Shown here one piece after another: positions 1-7,968 of a stretch of DNA of 64,000 nt. How positions within the stretch are numbered: position 1 is the first letter of the stretch; each line of letters starts with the position of its first letter. Source of the DNA: Thermoplasmata archaeon (GTDB lineage Archaea; Thermoplasmatota; E2; DHVEG-1); contig JADBLO010000119.1 in assembly GCA_014894395.1 (NCBI GenBank), forward strand, positions 1 through 64,000. The letters are read 5' to 3'. The notes below the pieces were generated by a model that saw only the letters and a program-made list of their open reading frames with translations, did not search any database and had not been told where the DNA came from. The translations under genes were made by a program, and so were the position numbers.

Positions 1-241
1 ATTCACCTCTAAGTTTCTCTGCTTGTATCTTTGATAACTTGACAACAGATTTCCCAATCGTTCCATCAGGTTTGTATTCCAAGACGGTAATCGAAACAGT
101 GTTTTCTTTTTCAGGGATTGAAAATGATTTGGATACTATCGTATTATTTTGTGCATTGATGATTGGTGAAAATGTCATTGCAACAAACAAAAGAATAATA
201 CAAACCGCTAAACTTTTCCTCAATAGTGAATGTTTATTCAT
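1..241 (-). CDS. Exported protein of unknown function (3' part off the window)
   Basis: Reading the minus strand from the ATG at 241 gives an open frame that runs off the left edge without a stop, so only the first 80 residues are visible. They start with a classic signal peptide: MNKHSLLRK, then a hydrophobic run, then a likely cleavage near INA-QN at about residues 28-32. The mature part (NTIVSKSFSIPEK...) looks like a beta-rich surface domain. A TATA-like element lies about 25 bases upstream (260-269), so the mRNA may be nearly leaderless. No family can be named from this fragment. It is certainly exported; its function is unknown. Confidence 0.7.
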   Translation of the reverse strand, partial: MNKHSLLRKSLAVCIILLFVAMTFSPIINAQNNTIVSKSFSIPEKENTVSITVLEYKPDGTIGKSVVKLSKIQAEKLRGE

Positions 242-259
242 GACTTTCCGCCCCTTTAC

Positions 260-269
260 AATTTTATAA
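260..269 (-). promoter_or_regulatory. TATA-box-like element for the exported protein at the left edge
   Basis: The minus strand reads GTTATAAAAT about 20-28 bases upstream of the ATG at 241. This is the normal archaeal TATA distance if transcription starts at or just before the start codon. Identified by eye. Confidence 0.45.
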
Positions 270-270
270 C

Positions 271-666
271 ACTGTTCTCCTATAATAAGATTGTTAATGA
301 AGGAAATTCCCTCGGCTTAAGGTAAAAAGGTTTCCCAGCGTCACTTTCAGCTCGTTTTAAGGTGTGGCAAACATATCAGTGATATCATTCATCCTTTTCA
401 CAATCGGATTAGGTTTACGACGATAAAAAACAGGTTAAATCGAATGTTTCAAGCAGTCTCATACTCGGTTGATTGAATTAAGCTGATATCGCACGTTTTT
501 GATGCGATAAAACGAAGAGAATCAATGCTACAATATCTAATAAAAAAAGAAGAGGGCAGTTGAGAGAGGAGATTTGGGAGGTAATCTACAATTTCATACT
601 TTCTCTTTTCATTCTATAATTGAATTTTTATACAGAGCGTATTCTAGTCCAAGAGCTGAAGCATTC
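271..666. other. Gene-poor spacer of about 400 bp
   Basis: No coding frame on either strand looks real here. The plus-strand frame entering this stretch near 620 is the Ser/Phe-rich antisense of the lysine-rich eL31 tail. The only structure seen is a 7-bp inverted repeat, TATCGCA/TGCGATA (487-493 and 503-509), with a 9-base loop. In many euryarchaea eIF6 follows eL31; it is not present here. Confidence 0.5.
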
Positions 667-1341
667 TTATTCACTTTTTTTCCCCGTTTTCTTCGAAGCT
701 GATTTCCGTTTACTGACAGGTTTTTCCTTCTCATCTTTCTTTGTTGACGTTGATTTCTTTGCCGCTGTTTTCGATTTTTTTGCTCCCTTTGATTCTTCTT
801 TTTTCTCAGCTTCTTCTTCAGGTGCTTTTTCTTCTGATTTTATTGGTTTTTCTTTCTTCTCCGCGGGCTCTTCTTCCTTTGGGGCTTTCTCTTTCTTCTT
901 CTTCTTGATTTTTACTTCACCCTTACCAGTTGGAGTAATATCGTATCCTTCAGCACCAGGTACTGCTTCCTCAGCCTTTTCTTCCTCTCGTCGGAGAATC
1001 GGAGCCTTCTTCTCTTTTTCCTCTTTTAAAAATTCTCGTCGTGATTTCTTCTCACCGAGCTCCGGTAACGTTGCCTCAACAACACCGTCTTCAAATTTCA
1101 CGGCACGCACACGTATCTTGCTTGGAACCCAGAATTTCCCGTGCGCCCAGATTTCTTTGTTTAAAGAATCATCGATCCAGACGTTTTTCTGCTCGACTTT
1201 CATGTGTTTCATGAGAAAATGACGAATATCATCAACCGCCCGGGGGGCGGCTCTGGATGTTGGTCCGATTTTTGCTCGTCTAAGCGGGATTATGTAAATC
1301 CGTTCAAGTTCTTTTCCAGAATCTTTCTCAGCCATACGCAT
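667..1341 (-). CDS. rpl31e: Ribosomal protein eL31 with a long charged C-terminal tail
   Basis: Residues 1-90 are a recognisable eL31 domain: the ERIYIIPLR start, the R-A-P-R-A segment, and an IRVRAVKFEDG end. This protein sits near the peptide exit tunnel of the large subunit. It is followed by about 130 residues of lysine, glutamate and alanine (KKKKKEKAPKEEE...KSKTAAKKST), which ordinary eL31 (about 80-90 aa) lacks. The ATG at 1341 overlaps the eL39 stop (TGATG). An upstream TTG (1344) and a downstream ATG (1335) are alternative starts. It is the last gene of the eS19-PDCD5-eL39-eL31 operon. The tail resembles histone-H1-like basic tails and is probably disordered; its role is unknown. Confidence 0.93.
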   Translation of the reverse strand: MRMAEKDSGKELERIYIIPLRRAKIGPTSRAAPRAVDDIRHFLMKHMKVEQKNVWIDDSLNKEIWAHGKFWVPSKIRVRAVKFEDGVVEATLPELGEKKSRREFLKEEKEKKAPILRREEEKAEEAVPGAEGYDITPTGKGEVKIKKKKKEKAPKEEEPAEKKEKPIKSEEKAPEEEAEKKEESKGAKKSKTAAKKSTSTKKDEKEKPVSKRKSASKKTGKKSE

Positions 1342-1499
1342 CAACCTATTTTGAGTTTATTTCTCCGCCAGTGGCGTGTTTTCGGATGTCGAGTAAATCG
1401 CCGGTTTGTACGAATCATGACCCACGCTGGTACTCGTCGATTGCTTTTCGTTGCTCTGCATAATCGGAGTTTTCTTCCTAACGATTTATGACTTGACAT
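1341..1499 (-). CDS. rpl39e: Ribosomal protein eL39
   Basis: This is a 52-residue basic protein. It has the eL39 signature: an N-terminal K-S-L-G-R-K-L-R-L helix, the [15 protein letters not shown] core, and an [14 protein letters not shown] end. eL39 lines the narrow part of the ribosomal exit tunnel. The start is the ATG at 1499, next to the PDCD5 stop at 1500. The stop overlaps the eL31 start. The gene order PDCD5-eL39-eL31 is the conserved archaeal one, which supports the call. Confidence 0.95.
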   Translation of the reverse strand: MSSHKSLGRKLRLCRATKSNRRVPAWVMIRTNRRFTRHPKTRHWRRNKLKIG

Positions 1500-1832
1500 T
1501 TATATTCCTCTTCTGCGAATCGTTATATCGCGTTTCTTCGGGAGTATCTTTGAGAGTAGCTCCCGTAACTGTTCATCATTTATTTTATTTTTGAGTCGCC
1601 CAGATTGTGCAAGCATGATGAGTTGGTTCTCCAGGTTTTCTGCCATTTCTGGACGCGCAGCTTTAATTCGTCCAAGGCGTTCTCGTGCGTCATCAGTAAG
1701 GATTGCTCGCAGGATGAGTTTCTTCTCTTCAAACTCTTTCTGTTGTATCTCTTCGAAGTCTTCTTGTGAGAACGTCTGTTGTTGTTGAAGGTCACGCAAT
1801 TTCTTCTTCCTGATAGCTTCGATATCATCCAT
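1500..1832 (-). CDS. PDCD5 (TFAR19) family DNA-binding protein
   Basis: This 110-residue protein matches the archaeal PDCD5-like family in length and pattern. It has a charged N-terminal helix (DDIEAIRKKKLRDLQQQQ), then an E-rich linker, then a three-helix core. The core contains DDARERLGRIKAARPEMA, which is close to the family's L-x-R-[IV]-x-[ALV]-[VA]-[RK]-P motif. The end is basic (PKKRDITIRRRGI). Family members are described as DNA-binding and, in some archaea, chaperonin-interacting; the cellular role is unsettled. It lies between eS19 and eL39 in the usual ribosomal operon and is co-transcribed with them. Confidence 0.92.
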   Translation of the reverse strand: MDDIEAIRKKKLRDLQQQQTFSQEDFEEIQQKEFEEKKLILRAILTDDARERLGRIKAARPEMAENLENQLIMLAQSGRLKNKINDEQLRELLSKILPKKRDITIRRRGI

Positions 1833-1875
1833 AGTGATTCCAAAACCTCAAGACGAACCTATTGCATTCACCTAT

Positions 1876-2328
1876 TTAATATTTTTTCAATTCAGGAAAT
1901 GCTTCAATGAGGGATTTCTTTACTTCAAAGGATGTGTTATCTAGGAATTTAACTCCTTTCGGGCTAAGCATGCGGCCTCTGCCTTTCATCTTTGTGACAT
2001 ACCCAGCGGTCTCCAACTGTTGAAGGGCATGACGGACAATCGCGCCGCTTCCTGCTTCCGCTTTATTGGGTTTTGATCCACGATTTCGTTTTCCACCATA
2101 TTCTGCTCGCAGACGCTCCACACCCATATTTTTATTGACATAGAGTTTCCGAAGAATTGATGCACACCGGGTGTGCCACCAGTCTTTTGTCTCTGGCGGA
2201 TTCTCCTTAGAGACACCTGTGCGAACATATTTACTCCAATCTGGTGGAGCAACCGCAGATTCATTTTGTAATTTTTTTGTTAACGCAGTGATTAACTCTT
2301 TTGCAGGGACATCATACGCTGTTGTCAT
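1876..2328 (-). CDS. rps19e: Ribosomal protein eS19
   Basis: Small-subunit protein eS19. The visible family pattern is MTTAYDVPAKELI at the start, then APPDWSKYVRTGVSKE, then the W-W-H-T-R-C-A-S-I-L-R-K segment, a G-G-K-R-N-R-G loop, and QQLETAGYV...GR.LSPKG near the end. The start chosen is the ATG at 2328 (150 aa). A longer frame to 2376 adds 16 residues that do not resemble the family. It is the first gene of the operon that continues with PDCD5, eL39 and eL31. Confidence 0.95.
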   Translation of the reverse strand: MTTAYDVPAKELITALTKKLQNESAVAPPDWSKYVRTGVSKENPPETKDWWHTRCASILRKLYVNKNMGVERLRAEYGGKRNRGSKPNKAEAGSGAIVRHALQQLETAGYVTKMKGRGRMLSPKGVKFLDNTSFEVKKSLIEAFPELKKY

Positions 2329-2443
2329 AGGAATTCTCTTCCTTTCTCGTGAAATTGGGTATCGGTAATAAACCATATGTTATTTAAGCATATTGGATGC
2401 TAAATTAGCTATTCTGACCCCCTAAAAACGCATTATTATTTAT

Positions 2444-2785
2444 TCATGGTTTACGAGTTGCTGAGGAACGGTCACGTAATGGAATCCGACTATACTTCTT
2501 GCATTTACTACAGTAGGTGATAATCATCCCGCGATGGATGCGGACCCGGCAGGTCAACGGTGGAAGCAGATAGCAGTAGCAGTGTTTACAAAATCGGCGT
2601 GCATGCTCTGCAGGGATAGGAACAAGGTATTTCATAGAAATCTTTCGTGCTAATGCGACGTACCGATCAGACAAGGGTAGTTTCCCCTCAAGGGCACATT
2701 CTTCCGCAAGGGAAAAAAGATAATGAATCCGATGGCGTGCAATGTTTTTTTGCACCTTCTTTTTTTCACCGTGTTTCCGGTTCAT
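2444..2785 (-). CDS. rnp4: RNase P protein subunit 4 (Rpp21/Rpr2 family)
   Basis: This is the zinc-binding protein subunit of archaeal RNase P, which removes tRNA 5' leaders. The 113-residue protein has the expected pattern. An N-terminal basic helical region (RIHYLFSLAEECAL...DRYVALARKI) precedes the zinc site: RFCKHCYCYLLPPL (Cys pair) and ITYCSKCKKYSR (second Cys pair). The ATG at 2785 is preferred; the frame can be read 7 codons further upstream. It is a separate short transcription unit next to the eS19 operon. Confidence 0.93.
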   Translation of the reverse strand: MNRKHGEKKKVQKNIARHRIHYLFSLAEECALEGKLPLSDRYVALARKISMKYLVPIPAEHARRFCKHCYCYLLPPLTCRVRIHRGMIITYCSKCKKYSRIPLRDRSSATRKP

Positions 2786-2891
2786 ACTGAAACGAGGAAG
2801 AAACACCAGTTATAAAACCCTTATGTAAAAAAAGAATGCACAAAAGAACAATAATGATAAAGAAAAAGAAAAAATGAAGAAAGAAGTAAAT

Positions 2892-3077
2892 TTACTTCTT
2901 CTTCAGATATGGAAGACCGGTTCTCTTATTGACACCGACAATGTACCCATTTGGTAAATCGCAGGTCGTTCCACTCTTTGGTGATCTCTTGCTGAAGAAA
3001 TAGATTGTTTGATTTCTTCCGCCTTTAAGCTTTACGTCTCGTGTGTATAAGGTCCAACCCTCGTGTTTGTATGTCAT
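2892..3077 (-). CDS. Conserved 61-residue archaeal protein of unknown function
   Basis: A short protein (MTYKHEGWTLYTRDVKLKGG...) ends in NKRTGLPYLKKK. The central IYFFSKRSPKSGTTCDLP and GYIVGV segments are, to my recollection, shared with small uncharacterised proteins in many euryarchaea. The frame could extend to 3248, but the extension is cysteine-rich and unlike a protein start. The ATG at 3077 has a strong ribosome-binding site, GGAGGTG, on the minus strand at 3082-3089. It is probably soluble and basic. No function is known to me. Confidence 0.8.
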   Translation of the reverse strand: MTYKHEGWTLYTRDVKLKGGRNQTIYFFSKRSPKSGTTCDLPNGYIVGVNKRTGLPYLKKK

Positions 3078-3271
3078 AAAACACCTCCTGCCAGGAATAC
3101 GTCTCCTGGAATTTAAACCTTTCTTTATTTTTCTCCTGGTACACTGATAACACGTGCGAGGTTGACACGTTCGAAAAAAACATGCGAGACGTGTGTAACA
3201 GAAGCAAATAAAAAGAGCCGGTAGTTGTCGCCCACATTTATGAATCACATAGGTGTTTTAAATGTTTTCGA

Positions 3272-3282
3272 AATTTATAAAC
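3272..3282 (+). promoter_or_regulatory. TATA-box-like element upstream of dphB
   Basis: AATTTATAAAC lies about 50-60 bases before the preferred dphB ATG at 3332, leaving a short leader. Identified by eye. Confidence 0.4.
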
Positions 3283-3331
3283 GCAGGGAATAAGATTTTT
3301 GAACGTCAAGATCATGAATGGTTGTGAAAAA

Positions 3332-4141
3332 ATGGTAAAAGGACGACTGGTCTTTGTTGGTTTAGGGTTGTATGATGAGGCAGATGTTTCATTAAAAGGT
3401 TTGCGGGAACTTAAACAGTGCGACGAGGTGTTCGCGGAGTTTTATACAACAAAACTAGGACAGTTCGATAAAAAGGCTTTTGAGAAACTCATTGGGAAAA
3501 AAATCGAGGTGTTGTCGCGAGAAGAAACTGAGAAAGGGGATAGAATCATTGACGCTGCCGTACAGAATCATGTCGTGTTTCTCACGGGCGGGGATCCGAT
3601 GATCGCAACCACGCATGTTGATCTGCGGCTGCGTGCGATGAAACAAGGAATCACGACAAAGATTATTCATAGCAGTAGTATTGTAACCGCCGTTCCTGGG
3701 CTCCTTGGTCTGCAGAACTACAAATTCGGCAGGACGACCACGCTTGCATTTGGCGAGAAAGAGTATTTTCCGACAAGCCCGTATACTGTAATATATAATA
3801 ATAAGGAGATGGGACTGCATACGCTCGTGTTGCTTGACATCCAGGTGGAGAAAAACCGGTATATGACGGCGAATGAAGGACTTGAATTACTCTTGAAAAT
3901 GGAGGATACACTCAGGAAGTGTCTCTTCACCGATGACACCATCGCGTGTGTCGTTGCCCGCGCTGGTGCTCCTGATCCAGTGGTTGCTGCAAACACGATA
4001 AACGTTCTCAGAAAGAAGGATTTTGGTCCACCATTACATACTCTCGTAATTCCGGGGAATCTGCATTTCATGGAAGTAGAAGCACTTGAACTGTGTGCGG
4101 GCTTACCACCTGAAGTAGGGAAAAAAATACAAAAACTATAA
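3332..4141 (+). CDS. dphB: Diphthine synthase
   Basis: This enzyme methylates the modified histidine of elongation factor 2 using S-adenosylmethionine, the step from the aminocarboxypropyl intermediate to diphthine. The tetrapyrrole-methylase fold is evident: LVFVGLGLYDEADVSLKG at the start, the FLTGGDPMIATTH loop near residues 83-95, HSSSIVTAVPGLLGLQNYKFG, and a late P-G-N-L-H-F-M-E-V-E-A-L segment. Length is 269 aa from the ATG at 3332. A TTG at 3299 and an ATG at 3314 are in frame upstream, but the family normally begins at L-x-F-[IV]-G-L-G. It is followed 45 bases later by the HerA-type ATPase. Confidence 0.95.
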   Translation: MVKGRLVFVGLGLYDEADVSLKGLRELKQCDEVFAEFYTTKLGQFDKKAFEKLIGKKIEVLSREETEKGDRIIDAAVQNHVVFLTGGDPMIATTHVDLRLRAMKQGITTKIIHSSSIVTAVPGLLGLQNYKFGRTTTLAFGEKEYFPTSPYTVIYNNKEMGLHTLVLLDIQVEKNRYMTANEGLELLLKMEDTLRKCLFTDDTIACVVARAGAPDPVVAANTINVLRKKDFGPPLHTLVIPGNLHFMEVEALELCAGLPPEVGKKIQKL

Positions 4142-4186
4142 TAACCCTGCATAATATTCCGCACACAGACAACAAAAGGGGTATGG

Positions 4187-6073
4187 ATGCAACAACAGAA
4201 AAACGACTTCGTCGGTCTTATCTATGGTGATGTTGGTTCAACAAAATTTAACTTTACGGTTGATGCTCATAATCTCCGGAAGTTTGATTACGTTGCCGCA
4301 CCACATGAAGAAGGCTATGTGCTCGCGCAGGTCATGGATATCAAAGGGTACTCTGATTTGAAATTTGAGGATGCCATTACCATCAAGAGCAATGGGTCTG
4401 TTCCTCCAATTAAGAGTGATGTTTCTGCATACGCTGAGGTGATCGGCTTCCGAGATAAAGAAGGCCGTTTGCAGGCACCGCGCAGTCCGTTTGAGGCAGG
4501 TGCCCAAATAACCCTAGCTCATGAGGATCTCATACGCCACGTCCTTGGGCTGCAAGCAGAGAAACAAAACGGTGCGTACCTTGGTCTTCTCAAAGGTCAT
4601 GACCTTCCTGTGTATCTTAATATTGATTCATTGGTCCAGAAACATATCTGTATTCTTGCGAAAACCGGCGGTGGGAAAAGCTATGCATGCGGTGTTCTTA
4701 TCGAAGAACTTTTAAAGAAGAAAATCCCGTTGGTTATCATCGATACCCATGGCGAATATATCTCCCTTGGAAAACCGAACAAGGACAAGAAAGATCAAAA
4801 GAACATGGAGAAATTCGGGGTAAAAGCAAATGATTACAGCAGTCAAATTGTTACGTTTTCACCACTTACCGGCGGGGAAGCAACGACTCATTTAACATTG
4901 AATGGAATGAATCTTGAAGGACGAGAGATCCTTGAGCTTCTACGAGCGAAACTGTCTGGTCCCCAGATAGCGGTCTTGTATCAGACCATCAAAGAACTCA
5001 AGGAGTTCAAACAGGTCTATAGTATTAGAGATATTATAGAAGCAGCGGAACGCACGAAGAGCAATGCTCGATGGAACGTGATAGCCTCATTAGAGTCCTT
5101 AGATTCTATAGGTGTTTTTTCCGAGAAAGGAACCTCAACAGAGGAGCTTGTGCAGAAAGGAAAATGTTCGATTATTAACATGCGTGGAGTCCCGCCTGAT
5201 ATCCAGGATGTGGTGGTAGCACGGTTAACCGAGGAGTTATTTAAGGATCGGAAAGCAGGGAAGATTCCTCCATTCCTCTTTGTTGTAGAAGAAGCGCATA
5301 ATTACTGCCCGGAGCATGGGATTGGTCATGCGGTTTCCTCCAGCATGCTTCGTACGGTTGCTTCTGAAGGGCGAAAATTTGGCATGGGGCTGTGTGTAGT
5401 CAGTCAGCGTCCTGCGAAGATCGATAAGAATATCATTTCTCAGTGTAACACGAATATTATTTTAAAGGTGACAAACCCTAATGATCTAAAAGCGATTATT
5501 CAGTCTGTTGAAGGTCTCACGAGTCAGACCTATGACGAGATTCAGCGGCTGCCAATTGGTGTTGCGTTGATTTCTGGTGCTTCAATCCAAATCCCGATTC
5601 TCGTTGAAATCAGGACCAGAGAGACGGATCATGGGGGAAAATCAGTCACCGTCTTCAAAGATATTGACCCATCTGATTATAAAGTAAAGATGCCAAAGAT
5701 GCCGCCACCACCATCAAGACAAGAGGCAACCCCGGTGCAGAAACCAGGAAACATTCAGAACAATGTCACTGAGAAAGCAATAATGGTGAATCGTGTTGCA
5801 AAAAGACTTGGCTGGGTAACCACCAATGACCCTGATGAAACCATTAGATTCCTTAGTCAAGAAGCAGAGGAAATGAAAGAGAATGTGTATAAGTATCTTG
5901 AGTCACTCGCGCAGCTTGGGGGTAACTTCTGCCATAAGGATAATCCAAGCTGTCTCCAATGTCCAATGAGTAACGGCTGTCGGTACCAAATTGCTCATAG
6001 TAAGAAGTCTCAGCCTCAACCGCACAAGCACGGGTTAGGGCTATTTAAAAGAGATAAACCCAGGATCGTATGA
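4187..6073 (+). CDS. herA: HerA-type hexameric ATPase / DNA helicase-translocase
   Basis: A 628-residue protein. It has an N-terminal HAS-barrel (residues about 1-120). The ATPase follows: Walker A AKTGGGKS near 158-165, IIDTHGEY, Walker B PFLFVVEEAHN near 361-371, then SEGRKFG and SQRPAKIDKN, an arginine-finger type motif. HerA forms hexamers that move along DNA, usually with the NurA nuclease for end resection. No nurA is adjacent here. The C-terminal tail has a cysteine cluster, CHKDNPSCLQCPMSNGC, near 582-598, which could bind zinc or a cluster and is not typical of classic HerA. So it may be a HerA-like relative. Its last 4 bases overlap the next start (ATGA). Confidence 0.88.
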   Translation: MQQQKNDFVGLIYGDVGSTKFNFTVDAHNLRKFDYVAAPHEEGYVLAQVMDIKGYSDLKFEDAITIKSNGSVPPIKSDVSAYAEVIGFRDKEGRLQAPRSPFEAGAQITLAHEDLIRHVLGLQAEKQNGAYLGLLKGHDLPVYLNIDSLVQKHICILAKTGGGKSYACGVLIEELLKKKIPLVIIDTHGEYISLGKPNKDKKDQKNMEKFGVKANDYSSQIVTFSPLTGGEATTHLTLNGMNLEGREILELLRAKLSGPQIAVLYQTIKELKEFKQVYSIRDIIEAAERTKSNARWNVIASLESLDSIGVFSEKGTSTEELVQKGKCSIINMRGVPPDIQDVVVARLTEELFKDRKAGKIPPFLFVVEEAHNYCPEHGIGHAVSSSMLRTVASEGRKFGMGLCVVSQRPAKIDKNIISQCNTNIILKVTNPNDLKAIIQSVEGLTSQTYDEIQRLPIGVALISGASIQIPILVEIRTRETDHGGKSVTVFKDIDPSDYKVKMPKMPPPPSRQEATPVQKPGNIQNNVTEKAIMVNRVAKRLGWVTTNDPDETIRFLSQEAEEMKENVYKYLESLAQLGGNFCHKDNPSCLQCPMSNGCRYQIAHSKKSQPQPHKHGLGLFKRDKPRIV

Positions 6074-7164
6074 AGAAAAACACCTGGTGTCTCTTCGTTG
6101 CTGGCATGCTTGTTCTGGTAGTTGTATTATCTGGTTGTGAGGTGATTTTTCCTCCGACCACGTACGAGCCTAGTCCTACAAAGGTCAGGTATGATATTTC
6201 CTATGGGTATCGTGTGAACTGCACAGGTACTGGACGCTATGAAATCACCTATGTATGTAACCCTCCTTCTGTTCTTGTTGGAACAGTTACCTATGATCGT
6301 TTGTATAACCATGAATATGAAACGAAAACCTTAGTGAATAACACATTTATTCGTTGGAATGTCTCTGGAACAGAGCAGCAAACCTATGAATTAGGGATTA
6401 CTGCTCATATCATTGCCAATAATTACCTGGTTCCTGATCTGAACGGAGAAGATGCCGTAACAATCCAAGCACTGCAGGAGAAGTATCCTGCGATAGAAAG
6501 ACAATATACCCAACCACAGGCAAATGAGACAATCTGGTTTATTAACCCGACTGATCCAAATATCACTGCAATTGTAAGAACTGTTGTAGAAAACGCAGGG
6601 ACAAACAATTCGTTTCTGCTGGCACAATCACTCTTCAGCTGGTTAAAGAAAAATATCCAATATCAAACCCATGCTGGTGAAGAAGGGGTACGACCAGCGG
6701 CAATCACCTTACAGATGGGCAATGGGGACTGTGATGATTTATCGTTCCTATATATCTCCCTGTGTCGATCTGTTGGCATCCCCGCGCGATTCATCCGAGG
6801 GTACCTTCTAACGGTTTATGAGAATGGAACAGCGATTACCACGGCTCATGCATGGACCGAAGTATTTGTTGGTGGATCAATGGGAATTAATGGCTGGATT
6901 CCTGTGGAATGCGCCTGTGTTACGACCTCCATTAAGACCGACATCCAGCAGAATTTCGGAGTCGAGAATGCATTTCATCTCAGACTCTTCGTCGATGACG
7001 GAAGTAACCAGTCACTAGCGTACTCTCTTTTGGGTCTCTCATATGTGAAATATGGATCCAATAGAAACATTGAACGTCAGCCATTTGCAGAGATTCAAAA
7101 CTACCAGGAGCTTAAAGCACAAAAACTCGTAGTAACTTCAGAGAACACTCGATATTACGAATAA
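6070..7164 (+). CDS. Lipoprotein with a transglutaminase-like domain
   Basis: The N-terminus is a lipoprotein signal. A hydrophobic stretch ends in LSGC with Cys23, so the protein is probably lipid-anchored outside the cell. The C-terminal half is a transglutaminase-like (papain-fold) domain: NGDCDDLSFLYISL with the nucleophile Cys near 221, SVGIPARFIRGYLL, TAHAWTEVF with the His near 260, and GWIPVEC. Such domains act as peptidases or amide-bond enzymes, often in peptide or cell-surface turnover. The start overlaps the end of the HerA gene (ATGA), so the two are co-transcribed, although a functional link is not obvious. The substrate is unknown. Confidence 0.87.
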   Translation: MKKNTWCLFVAGMLVLVVVLSGCEVIFPPTTYEPSPTKVRYDISYGYRVNCTGTGRYEITYVCNPPSVLVGTVTYDRLYNHEYETKTLVNNTFIRWNVSGTEQQTYELGITAHIIANNYLVPDLNGEDAVTIQALQEKYPAIERQYTQPQANETIWFINPTDPNITAIVRTVVENAGTNNSFLLAQSLFSWLKKNIQYQTHAGEEGVRPAAITLQMGNGDCDDLSFLYISLCRSVGIPARFIRGYLLTVYENGTAITTAHAWTEVFVGGSMGINGWIPVECACVTTSIKTDIQQNFGVENAFHLRLFVDDGSNQSLAYSLLGLSYVKYGSNRNIERQPFAEIQNYQELKAQKLVVTSENTRYYE

Positions 7165-7227
7165 TTCTTAAAAAACAAAAACATTATTTCTGAGTACGAG
7201 TTTCAGAGAACAGGTGGTTGTGAGTTT

Positions 7228-7869
7228 TTGGTCGATGACAAAACCGCAGAAGAATTTGCAGTATACATGAAGAAATTCAATGATTTATATGAATATCTCG
7301 CGTCTCTTGTTCAAAGACATTCGTCATCATCTCATCCGTTCATCCTTGACCTGGGGGCGGGGCCAGGTTTACTCTCGGTTGAGATTTTTCGAAAGATACC
7401 ACAGGCAACAATCATAGGTATTGATCCATTAATCAAAATGCTTAAGTTAGCAAATGGAAACGTAAAAAACGCTGATTTTCAAACATTTGAACCGGTCGTT
7501 GGCGTCTCTGAAAACATCCCTTTGAAAAATAATACAGTTGATATGATCGTAAGCAGGTTTAGTCTGCCGTATTGGACCCAACCAAAGAAGAGTTTTCAAG
7601 AGATGATGAGAGTTTTAAAACCCGGTGGGAAGGTTGTCTTTGAAGCGTTGAACCGTGATTTTCCAACATGGAAACTCTCGTTAATCAAAATTCGTATGTT
7701 GTTCAACCGGGCAGGACGAGACGTCACTAGATACCATGTCGATGCATACAAGCTAGCACATACAGTAAATCAGGTTGAACAATTTTTTACCGACGCTGGG
7801 TTCACTATATCTGAAAAAGAAGGGAAGAAAAGCGAGTGGAGATTTATTATCGTTGCAGAGAAAAAATAG
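7228..7869 (+). CDS. Class I SAM-dependent methyltransferase (UbiE/COG2226 type)
   Basis: A 213-residue Rossmann methyltransferase. Motif I is FILDLGAGPGLLSVE near residues 38-52. The acidic end of beta-2 is IGIDP. Then come a SENIPLKNNTVDMIVSRFS segment and RVLKPGGKVVFEA, the post-motif III signature. The likely start is the TTG at 7228, preceded by GGTGGT at 7213-7218. No ATG lies far enough upstream of motif I to replace it. The substrate cannot be predicted; neighbours are exported proteins and give no hint. Confidence 0.85.
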   Translation: MVDDKTAEEFAVYMKKFNDLYEYLASLVQRHSSSSHPFILDLGAGPGLLSVEIFRKIPQATIIGIDPLIKMLKLANGNVKNADFQTFEPVVGVSENIPLKNNTVDMIVSRFSLPYWTQPKKSFQEMMRVLKPGGKVVFEALNRDFPTWKLSLIKIRMLFNRAGRDVTRYHVDAYKLAHTVNQVEQFFTDAGFTISEKEGKKSEWRFIIVAEKK

Positions 7870-7929
7870 TTCTTCATTCAACACCTATTTTTCTCCATTA
7901 TTCTTCTAGTTAAAGCATTTCCTACAAAA

Positions 7930-7938
7930 GATATAAAT
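7930..7938 (+). promoter_or_regulatory. TATA box for the second transglutaminase-like gene
   Basis: GATATAAATA lies about 32-38 bases before the ATG at 7969, giving an almost leaderless mRNA. Identified by eye; the consensus match is good. Confidence 0.55.
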
Positions 7939-7968
7939 AGTGTACAAGGGGAATATTATAGTAGATAT

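Noticed and set aside
39-269. 76-residue plus-strand frame at the left edge
   Set aside because: The minus strand here encodes a clear signal peptide from 241 with a TATA box upstream; the plus frame is its shadow.
487-509. TATCGCA/TGCGATA inverted repeat in the left spacer as a terminator or RNA gene
   Set aside because: The stem is only 7 bp with a 9-base loop. There is no T-tract directly after it and no further pairing, so chance is likely in an AT-rich spacer.
620-1222. 200-residue plus-strand frame rich in Phe and Ser
   Set aside because: It is the antisense of the lysine-rich eL31 tail: AAA/AAG codons read backwards give Phe, Leu and Ser. It has no family resemblance and overlaps a certain gene.
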